From positions 1 through 8,532 of the forward strand of contig JAIPCS010000145.1 of NCBI GenBank assembly GCA_021738105.1: a DNA stretch of 8,532 nucleotides, read 5' to 3'. The position numbers and the translations under genes are program-made. This document shows, piece by piece, positions 1-6,566 of the stretch. The notes beneath the pieces were generated by a model. The model worked only from the letters and a program-made list of their open reading frames with translations. It made no database searches and was not told the DNA's origin. Position 1 is the first letter of the stretch. The number at the start of each line of letters is the position of its first letter. Source of the DNA: Sulfuritalea sp. Its GTDB lineage: Bacteria > Pseudomonadota > Gammaproteobacteria > Burkholderiales > Rhodocyclaceae.

Positions 1-1178
<1,178 letters not shown>

Positions 1179-1198
1179 CTACCTTGGGCTCCTCGTGA

Positions 1199-1226
1199 AG
1201 GATAGGACATCCGACCAGCTTTCCAA
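1199..1226 (-). promoter_or_regulatory. weak candidate promoter for the kinase gene
   Basis: Read on the minus strand, TTGGAA (1221-1226) and TATCCT (1199-1204) are separated by 16 bp. Each hexamer matches four of six sigma-70 consensus bases. Transcription would begin at about 1192, inside the GAGGAG ribosome binding site, leaving almost no leader, and this counts against it. The rest of the 169-nt gap shows no convincing terminator. Confidence 0.2.
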
Positions 1227-1347
1227 GAGTGTGCCTGACGCCGGTTGTAGCCGTCAATCGCCGATTCTGACGTAACCACTTCACGATTGGAGAAATGCGC
1301 TCCCCAACAGCGTCCTGAACACGGACTCATACTGGAGCACTACCGCG

Positions 1348-1560
1348 CTACTCCTTGTCCGACGTCTTCTCAATATCCGCGGCCCGCGCCGTCGCATTGG
1401 CGGAAAATTCGAGCAGGGCACGCTGGAATTCCTCAACGGAGGCATCGGGAATTTCACTGCCGCATTCGTAGCAATGGTTGCCGTTGGTCCGATCGACCCA
1501 GCGGCAACCACAGTGATCACACGCCAGTTCCGGTGCGCCTCTGGGGTTGTTGAAAATCAT
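1348..1560 (-). CDS. small zinc-ribbon protein (70 aa), function unknown
   Basis: A 70-residue protein whose N-terminal half carries two Cys pairs: CDHCGC (C14, C17, C19) and CYEC (C30, C33). This C-x2-C-x12-C-x2-C spacing is typical of a zinc ribbon or rubredoxin-like knuckle; H16 and H29 lie nearby. The C-terminal half (about 40-62) looks like an amphipathic helix rich in Ala, Glu and Leu. The ATG at 1560 overlaps the stop of the upstream gene as ATGA, and GGGAG at 1568-1572 sits 7 nt upstream. The frame could extend 29 residues further, but that region overlaps the upstream gene and has atypical composition. It is the last gene of the overlapping chain that starts with the CoA ligase. Metal binding is a fair inference; the role, perhaps as an assembly factor or small subunit, is not known. 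I do not recognise the family. Confidence 0.75.
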   Translation of the reverse strand: MIFNNPRGAPELACDHCGCRWVDRTNGNHCYECGSEIPDASVEEFQRALLEFSANATARAADIEKTSDKE

Positions 1561-2021
1561 CGACACGCTCCCAGGAACGCCAGGCCGAGAGAGTCGAGAA
1601 AATCCTCGTAGCCGGCGTCCTGCAGCTGGGCCTTGTTCTTGAAACAAAAGAACATGATGCGGCCGCGCCGGATCAGGCGTTTCATCGCGCTCGGGACGTC
1701 TCCGTCCAGTTTTTCAAGCATGGTTTCCATGGCTTCCTCATCCGCCACCAGCAGCAGATCGACCTTGGTCGATGCCATACCCGCGAAGCGTTCGATGCGT
1801 GCCGACATGCCGCTCTCTTCCAACTGCCATGCCAGCATCGATACTTCTTTGGCGACTTGCACCCCTTCAAGGTGCTTGCCGGGAAGAATGCCCGAGGCTT
1901 CGCGTGAAACGAAGCCGATGCGGGATCCCTGTTCCATTTCCAGAAACAGCTCGCGGTATCGCTCCAGCATTTTCTGCCAAACGGCAACATCGCCGAACAT
2001 TTCATCAGTGGCTGTCATCAT
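1557..2021 (-). CDS. unrecognised small protein (154 aa), possible paralog of its upstream neighbour
   Basis: I do not recognise this protein. The N-terminal part (about 10-80) is mostly predicted helix and acidic. The C-terminal part (about 86-150) reads as strand VDLLLVAD, helix EEAMETMLEKLDG, a basic segment KRLIRRGRI, strand MFFCF and a final helix DAGYEDFLDSLGLA. That ending closely resembles residues 66-124 of the next upstream gene product, so the two may be tandem duplicates. The strand-helix-basic turn-strand order faintly recalls SCP2-type lipid or acyl-CoA carriers, a low-confidence thought. No signal peptide or membrane segment is seen. The ATG at 2021 shares one base with the preceding TGA (TGATG). 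A TTG three bases upstream and an ATG one codon downstream are alternatives; no clear Shine-Dalgarno is present, so translation probably depends on coupling. Confidence 0.75.
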   Translation of the reverse strand: MMTATDEMFGDVAVWQKMLERYRELFLEMEQGSRIGFVSREASGILPGKHLEGVQVAKEVSMLAWQLEESGMSARIERFAGMASTKVDLLLVADEEAMETMLEKLDGDVPSAMKRLIRRGRIMFFCFKNKAQLQDAGYEDFLDSLGLAFLGACR

Positions 2022-2407
2022 CAATGTTTGGGTGTTGCCAATTCCAGTGATTCAATAAACTCGAGGATACCGGCAGCTTCCAGTTCGCCCCTCTGTTTGA
2101 GGAGAAAGGGTTTGATCTGAAGCCGACGCACCAGACCGGCCATGCTTGATTCGCCTTCGGCACAAACAGTCTCCAGAGCCGCTTCGCTCATGACCAGAAT
2201 CATTCCCCATTCCGCCGGAAATTGCCCATCGAAATCGCAATGCCGATCGGGTCTGACATTACCCGGCCACCACAGCCAGGCCGACCCACACTTCAATGCG
2301 TAGTCGTCCGAATTGATAAAGGCCACTGCCAACGCCCCATCCGTGTCGCTCTCGCCTTCGGGCAATACCGCCAGCACCTGACGCCAGGTCGACTCATCCA
2401 GTCTCAT
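2021..2407 (-). CDS. unrecognised small protein (128 aa), possible paralog of its downstream neighbour
   Basis: I do not recognise this protein. It is soluble and acidic, with a Trp-rich patch SAWLWWPGN (42-50). A C-terminal block (66-124) reads EWGMILVMSEAALETV, then VRRLQIKPFLLKQ, then ELEAAGILEFIESLELA. The block aligns by eye with the end of the next gene product: shared LV, ET, basic RRL/KRL, L-x-x-AG, F and SL-x-LA, with only a small gap. The ATG at 2407 overlaps the RidA stop (ATGA), and its own stop overlaps the next start (TGATG). No strong Shine-Dalgarno is visible, so coupled translation is likely. Its place between RidA and the zinc-ribbon gene, in a chain headed by an aryl-CoA ligase, suggests an accessory role in the same pathway. 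An SCP2-like acyl-CoA-binding fold is a speculative alternative. Confidence 0.75.
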   Translation of the reverse strand: MRLDESTWRQVLAVLPEGESDTDGALAVAFINSDDYALKCGSAWLWWPGNVRPDRHCDFDGQFPAEWGMILVMSEAALETVCAEGESSMAGLVRRLQIKPFLLKQRGELEAAGILEFIESLELATPKH

Positions 2408-2802
2408 GCGTCGGGAATCACCGCGGTCACTTCAATCTCGACTTTGGCACCCACCTCAACGAAACCCGCCACCTGTATCGCGGTCATGGCCGCGTTGTAG
2501 CTACCGATGATCTCGCGAAACACGCGGCCCAGCGCTTTCTGCGACTTATCGTATTCATCCTTGTCGCCCAGGTACCAGGTCATGCGAACAATGTGCTCCG
2601 GCTTTGCGCCCGCCTCTGCCAGAATGGCGACGACATTTTTCAGGGCCTGCTCGGCCTGCCCTACCAGATCGTCCGCGTGAAACGTACACTGGCCGTCCCA
2701 TCCCACCTGCCCGGCGACAAATACGAGCTGTCCCCGTGGAGCGACAACGCCGTGACTGTAGCCTTTGGCTTCCATCCAGCCGGGGGGGCTCAATTTTCTC
2801 AT
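2404..2802 (-). CDS. RidA/YjgF-family protein with Met at the usual Arg position
   Basis: A 132-residue protein, the standard length for RidA. Family signatures include LVFVAGQVGWDG (26-37), the QAEQALKNVVAILAEAG helix (49-65), the VRMTWYL strand (72-78) and the closing IQVAGF...VEIEVTAVIP (109-130). Classical RidA enzymes hydrolyse reactive enamines or imines and carry an Arg in a PARSAVQV-like motif that binds the substrate carboxylate. Here the aligned stretch reads AAMTAIQV, with M106 in that place. The substrate must therefore differ, or the activity is lost. E122 of the VEIEV strand is retained. The start at 2802 is supported by AAGGAG at 2810-2815, and the ATG shares a base with the CoA ligase stop (TGATG). 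A longer in-frame extension upstream lies entirely inside the ligase gene and is Arg-rich, so it is rejected. The context suggests acting on an aminated ring intermediate bound to CoA (inference). Confidence 0.9.
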   Translation of the reverse strand: MRKLSPPGWMEAKGYSHGVVAPRGQLVFVAGQVGWDGQCTFHADDLVGQAEQALKNVVAILAEAGAKPEHIVRMTWYLGDKDEYDKSQKALGRVFREIIGSYNAAMTAIQVAGFVEVGAKVEIEVTAVIPDA

Positions 2803-4427
2803 CAATGCTCTCCTTGATCGTTTTGTCTGAGTCTGAAGCGTTGCAGTTTGCCTGTCTCGGTTCGCGGCAGAGCGCTGACAAACTCGATGCGCCGCGGGTA
2901 CTTGTAGGGTGCAATCGCCTGTTTTACGAAGTCCTGCAATTCCTTGATCAGTTCCGGCGAGGGCTCGTTGTCCGGACGCAGCACGACAATCGCCTTGACG
3001 ATCTGCCCGCGCTCTTCGTCGGCGGCACCAACAACGCCGCACTCGGCGACTTTGGGATGACGCAACAAGGCGTCCTCGACTTCCGGACCGGCAATGTTGT
3101 AGCCCGCGGAAATGATCATGTCATCGGTGCGGGAATGGTAGTGAAAGTAGCCGTCGGTATCCATCGAGTAGGCATCGCCGGTGTAGTTCCAGCCATCCCG
3201 CACATACTTGGCCTGACGTTCATCGGCGAGGTAACGGCAACCGGTAGGACCTTTCACCGCCAGATTGCCGACCTCGCCTGTCGGTAGGGGATTGCCGGCA
3301 TCGTCCATGACGCAGGCGACATAGCCGGGAACGGCGATACCGGTAGCACCGGAGCGGGCATGAGCTTCGTCCGCTGATATGAAAATATGCATCAGTTCCG
3401 TGGCACCGATGCCGTCGATCATCTCGATGCCGGTCGCTTCCCGCCACAAGTCGCGTGTGGCTCCGGGCAGCGCCTCGCCCGCCGAAACGCACTTGCGCAA
3501 GCTGCTGTTGCGCAGGGACCCGGCCAACGGCGCAATCGCCCGATACGAGGTCGGTGCGGTAAACAGGATGGTCGCCTGGTATTTGGCAATGGCATCAAGC
3601 AAATCTTGTGGCCCACCCTGCTCCAGCAACACGGTCGAGGCGCCCACACTGAGCGGAAACAGCAGTAATCCGCCAAGGCCGAAGGTAAAGGCCAGCGGTG
3701 GTGTGCCCATGAAAATGTCCTCGGCCACCGGACGCAGAACATGAGGCGGCCAGCACACGCAGGACGCCATCACGTCGCGATGAAAATGCATGGTGGCCTT
3801 GGGTTGGCCGGTGGTGCCAGAAGTGAACGCGAGCACGCAGGTATCGTCACGCGCCGTGTCAACCGTATCGAAGCTGGTGGACTGCGTCGCCATTGCCGAC
3901 TCCAGTCCCTCGGCTCCGCTATCGTTGAAGTAGCGGATATGCACGAGTTCCGGCGACTCGGCCGCAGCGAGCTTCAGTTCTTCGGCCAGACGCAGGTCGC
4001 ACAGCGCGTGGCTCACTTTGGCCTTGGCAATGACGTGCTTGAGTTCCTTGGCCCTCAGCAGAGGCATGGTGGCCACTGCCACGGCGCCCGCCTTCATCAC
4101 CGCAAACCAGCAGGCCGCCATCATCGGGTTGTTGGGTGCCCGCAGCAGAACACGGTTGCCGGGAACCAGGCCCATGTTCTTGACCAGCACATTGGCAATG
4201 CGATTGGCCCGCTCCTGCAGGTCGGCATAGGTCCAGCGCACATTCGGCGCCTGGATGCACAGGCGATCGCCCCGACCTTCGGCAACATGCTGGTCGAGTA
4301 GCGGAACGGCGCAGTTCAAGCGCTCGGGAAATTTCAGTTCGGGAAGTTCAAAGAGAAATTCCGGCTGTTCCGACTCGGGCGGAAGATTGTCACGAGTGAA
4401 GCTGTCGATGTGGGCGCTGTACGGCAT
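2802..4427 (-). CDS. 2-aminobenzoate-CoA ligase-like acyl-CoA synthetase (benzoate-CoA ligase family)
   Basis: A complete 541-residue ANL-superfamily enzyme, which adenylates a carboxylic acid with ATP and transfers it to CoA. Motifs in order: P-loop TSGTTGQPK (202-210), LAFTFGLGG (245-253), GIGATE (339-344), YTGD (415-418), the hinge region RTDDMIISAGYNIAGPEVE (433-451) and catalytic K527 in RTETGKLQR. The N-terminus (AHIDSFTRDNLPP), VPGNRVLLRAPNNPM (88-102), ATMPLLRAKEL (119-129) and CVSAGEALP (313-321) are, as I recall the family, characteristic of 2-aminobenzoate (anthranilate)-CoA ligases of the Azoarcus type; salicylate or benzoate remain possible substrates. The ATG at 4427 has GGAG at 4435-4438, 7 nt away. 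It heads the overlapping block with RidA and three small genes, and lies 61 nt after the OYE-type reductase gene. The cytoplasmic role is probably the entry step of aerobic aryl-CoA catabolism. Confidence 0.92.
   Translation of the reverse strand: MPYSAHIDSFTRDNLPPESEQPEFLFELPELKFPERLNCAVPLLDQHVAEGRGDRLCIQAPNVRWTYADLQERANRIANVLVKNMGLVPGNRVLLRAPNNPMMAACWFAVMKAGAVAVATMPLLRAKELKHVIAKAKVSHALCDLRLAEELKLAAAESPELVHIRYFNDSGAEGLESAMATQSTSFDTVDTARDDTCVLAFTSGTTGQPKATMHFHRDVMASCVCWPPHVLRPVAEDIFMGTPPLAFTFGLGGLLLFPLSVGASTVLLEQGGPQDLLDAIAKYQATILFTAPTSYRAIAPLAGSLRNSSLRKCVSAGEALPGATRDLWREATGIEMIDGIGATELMHIFISADEAHARSGATGIAVPGYVACVMDDAGNPLPTGEVGNLAVKGPTGCRYLADERQAKYVRDGWNYTGDAYSMDTDGYFHYHSRTDDMIISAGYNIAGPEVEDALLRHPKVAECGVVGAADEERGQIVKAIVVLRPDNEPSPELIKELQDFVKQAIAPYKYPRRIEFVSALPRTETGKLQRFRLRQNDQGEH
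2810..2815 (-). promoter_or_regulatory. ribosome binding site fixing the RidA start
   Basis: AAGGAG on the minus strand lies 7 nt before the ATG at 2802, inside the end of the CoA ligase gene. It is the best Shine-Dalgarno within the overlapping chain. It argues that RidA is translated efficiently in its own right and decides against the longer Arg-rich start. Confidence 0.7.
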
Positions 4428-4460
4428 GCCATAACTCCGTAATGAGTATTCCGCAAACGT

Positions 4461-4480
4461 TCCCCGCCCGCAGGCGGGGA
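4461..4480 (-). other. GC-rich intergenic hairpin between reductase and CoA ligase genes
   Basis: An 8-bp perfect stem, TCCCCGCC (4461-4468) with GGCGGGGA (4473-4480), closes a 4-nt loop in the 61-nt gap. No T-run follows on the minus strand, so it is not a standard intrinsic terminator. It could protect the 3' end of the upstream message or attenuate transcription so that the downstream block is made at a different level. A 10-bp perfect palindrome, TAATGCATTA (4482-4491), adjoins it and overlaps the reductase stop. Confidence 0.55.
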
Positions 4481-4488
4481 CTAATGCA

Positions 4489-6456
4489 TTAAATCCTGAC
4501 GCCTAGGCGATACCCCTCCTGGATGGCCTGATCGAGTCCGCGCGGCACCGTGGCGTCGCCGCCGCCGTGTAGCTCGTCGACCATCCACTGAAATTCGTAG
4601 AACAGGTCGTGGTTGGCCTTGCGCGGGCTGGAGACAATCACGCTATCACAGGGGATGAACTGTTCGCCCTTGGGCGTCTTCACCGTCGCACCTTCCGGGG
4701 TGACCTTGACCAATTGCGCCAGAGTCACGGTCTTGATTTCCAGCTCATCCACCCAGGCGGTATGCCGCCACTTGAAGGTCGGCATGATGTCGCCGCCGAT
4801 GCGCTTTTCTTTCTCGATCACGGTAACTTCGTGGCCGGCCTTGGCGAGGAATTCGGAGATGGTCAGGCCGATCATGCCGCCACCGATCATTACCACGCGT
4901 TTGCCGGTCTTGACGCGACCATGGGCCACTTCCAGCGCATCGATCAGCAGGTCGGCACCTTCGAGATACTGGAACACGGCCATGTCGGTGCGCGATCCGG
5001 CGGCGACGATACAGACGTCGTATTCGTGCAGCACACTGCGCATGAACTTGGCATTGGCATCGGTGTTCAGACGCACTTCGACGCCAAGTTTTTTCGCCAT
5101 CACGCCGTAGTAGTCGATCACGCTTTGCAGGTCCGCGGGCCGCGCCAGATCGTTGGCGGCGTAAGCGGCGAGATTGCCGCCCATCTTGTCGGCCTTGTCG
5201 AATACCGTCACGCTATGTCCGCGACGGCGGGCGGTGATCGCCGCCTCCATGCCGGCCGGGCCGGCACCGATGACCATGATGCGTTTCTTTTCGGTGGCTT
5301 CGGTGACGTGGTACTCGGGCTCGACCTCATGCCCGAGCATCGGGTTCATGGTGCAGGTGTAGGGCAGGTCGCGGAACAGGCGCGACAGACAATTGAGCGA
5401 ACCGATACAGGGGCGGACTTCTTCCATGCGATCTTCGGCAGCCTTGTGGATCATTTCCGGGTCGGCCAACAGCGGGCGACAGACTTCCCAGTAGTCGAAG
5501 ACTTCATCGCGAATGCATTCGTTGGCCATGGCCGGATCGGGCAGGCGGTTGCCGAAAGCGACCAGCACGTTGGGGAACATCTTCTTGGCTTTTTCAGAGA
5601 GGAAGTTCCAGTAGCCGGGTTCGACATCGCGACCGAAGGAGGACTCGGGAGCCTCCTGCCAGCCGACCGTGACGGAAATCATGTCCACGCCGCAATCGAC
5701 AGCCTGCTGCATGAGTTCGAAGGATTCGTCCTGGGTGTTGCCGCCCCAGCGGTCCATCAGTTCGGCGCCGTTGAGTCGCACCGAAAGGGGATTGTCAGGC
5801 GTGGCCTGCTTGATGGCATCGATCAGTTCGCGCATGAAACGACCACGGTTCTCGACCGATCCGCCATATTCGTCGGTGCGCTGATTGGTAAAGCGGGAAT
5901 TGAAATTGGCCAGCAGGTAGCCCATGAAACTGGTGATCTCAGTGCCGTCGAAGCCGGCGCGAATCGCACGCTTGGCGGCATCGGCGTGTTGCTCAATGAC
6001 GACCTTGATCTGCTCCTTGGTCAGCTCGCGCGGCGGACGAAAGTGCGGCAGGGTCTGCGGAACCACAGAGGGTTGTACGCAATAGCCCAGGTCAATGCCG
6101 CCGTAGCGACCGGCATGCAGGATTTGCTGCATGGCCATGGCGCCTGCATCGTGGATGTAGCGGGCGATCATTTCGAACTGCGGCAGAAACTTGTCGTCGT
6201 GGATGGCGATCTGGCGGAAGTAGGATTTACCCTCGCCCAGGGCATCGGGATAAGCGCCCTGATTGGTGATCAGGCCACAACCGGTGCCGGCTATTACCCG
6301 CACTCGCGCCAGTTCGCGCGGCGTAATGGTGCCGTCGCGACCGTTGTAATTCGAGACGCAACAGGCCCCGTACTTGATGCGGTTCTTGACTTCAAATTTG
6401 CCGATCCGCCCCGGTTGGAACAAATGGTTGAGCTTGGCTTCGCCTGGCTTGGTCAC
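4489..6456 (-). CDS. OYE-type three-domain flavin oxidoreductase (2,4-dienoyl-CoA reductase / trimethylamine dehydrogenase family)
   Basis: A 655-residue protein, close to the 671 of E. coli FadH. It has an FMN TIM barrel (about 10-345) with QQILHAGRYGG (110-120), GFDGTEI...GYL (168-181) and NQRTDEYGGSVENRGRF (191-207). An FeS-type segment follows (350-368), then an FAD region GAGPAGMEAA (397-406) and a second dinucleotide site GGGMIGL (525-531). Family members pass electrons from NAD(P)H via FAD and 4Fe-4S to FMN and reduce enoyl or dienoyl substrates. Two oddities stand out. The FeS motif reads C350-x2-S353-x2-C356-x11-C368, with Ser for the second Cys. GWQEA (265-269) has Gln where FadH has a catalytic His. 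Y180 matches the FadH active-site Tyr. The chosen start is GTG at 6456 with AGGAG at 6466-6470; an in-frame TTG at 6501 lacks a good ribosome site. Next to an aryl-CoA monooxygenase, a ring-reducing role is inferred. Confidence 0.9.
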   Translation of the reverse strand: MTKPGEAKLNHLFQPGRIGKFEVKNRIKYGACCVSNYNGRDGTITPRELARVRVIAGTGCGLITNQGAYPDALGEGKSYFRQIAIHDDKFLPQFEMIARYIHDAGAMAMQQILHAGRYGGIDLGYCVQPSVVPQTLPHFRPPRELTKEQIKVVIEQHADAAKRAIRAGFDGTEITSFMGYLLANFNSRFTNQRTDEYGGSVENRGRFMRELIDAIKQATPDNPLSVRLNGAELMDRWGGNTQDESFELMQQAVDCGVDMISVTVGWQEAPESSFGRDVEPGYWNFLSEKAKKMFPNVLVAFGNRLPDPAMANECIRDEVFDYWEVCRPLLADPEMIHKAAEDRMEEVRPCIGSLNCLSRLFRDLPYTCTMNPMLGHEVEPEYHVTEATEKKRIMVIGAGPAGMEAAITARRRGHSVTVFDKADKMGGNLAAYAANDLARPADLQSVIDYYGVMAKKLGVEVRLNTDANAKFMRSVLHEYDVCIVAAGSRTDMAVFQYLEGADLLIDALEVAHGRVKTGKRVVMIGGGMIGLTISEFLAKAGHEVTVIEKEKRIGGDIMPTFKWRHTAWVDELEIKTVTLAQLVKVTPEGATVKTPKGEQFIPCDSVIVSSPRKANHDLFYEFQWMVDELHGGGDATVPRGLDQAIQEGYRLGVRI

Positions 6457-6465
6457 GAGAGGGTT

Positions 6466-6470
6466 CTCCT
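6466..6470 (-). promoter_or_regulatory. ribosome binding site deciding the GTG start of the reductase
   Basis: AGGAG on the minus strand stands 9 nt before GTG at 6456. The alternative TTG at 6501 lies only about 10 nt after the transcription start predicted from the neighbouring promoter candidate and has no Shine-Dalgarno, so the GTG is preferred. Confidence 0.65.
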
Positions 6471-6509
6471 GGAAATTTCTGATTTGCCTGTAAAAATTCA
6501 ATTAATGGA

Positions 6510-6546
6510 TACCGTATACAGTAGACTTTAACTGTTCGCCAGTCAA
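6510..6546 (-). promoter_or_regulatory. candidate promoter with overlapping operator-like palindrome
   Basis: On the minus strand, TTGACT (6541-6546, five of six consensus bases) is followed after 17 bp by TACTGT (6518-6523, a weak -10). A T-rich tract lies just upstream of the -35. The 14-bp imperfect palindrome TACTGTATACGGTA (6510-6523), centred on GTATAC, overlaps the -10 and the likely start site, a usual place for a repressor. GTATAC-centred sites occur among GntR-type operators, but no regulator gene is visible here. Transcription from about 6511 would give a leader of about 55 nt for the reductase and the block downstream. Confidence 0.4.
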
Positions 6547-6566
6547 GAAAAAACGTCCTCCAACGC

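Noticed and set aside
1240..1347. Possible terminator after the zinc-ribbon gene (GTCC/GGAC and GCTCC/GGAGC pairs)
   Set aside because: The stems are short, one loop is long and there is no T-run.
1561..1647. N-terminal extension of the zinc-ribbon frame by 29 residues
   Set aside because: It overlaps the 154-aa gene, has unlikely composition, and ATG at 1560 has GGGAG plus an ATGA overlap typical of this operon.
2803..3042. N-terminal extension of the RidA frame by 80 residues
   Set aside because: The extension lies within the CoA ligase gene, is Arg- and Cys-rich, and a strong AAGGAG supports the ATG at 2802.
6457..6501. TTG start that would give a 670-residue reductase
   Set aside because: No Shine-Dalgarno precedes it, while GTG at 6456 has AGGAG at 9 nt; the barrel begins after the GTG in either case.
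4609..6531. A 640-codon open frame on the plus strand, opposite the OYE-type reductase
   Set aside because: It runs antisense to a gene with clear family motifs, its product is rich in His, Gly and Val with no recognisable domain, and such mirror frames are common in GC-rich genes.
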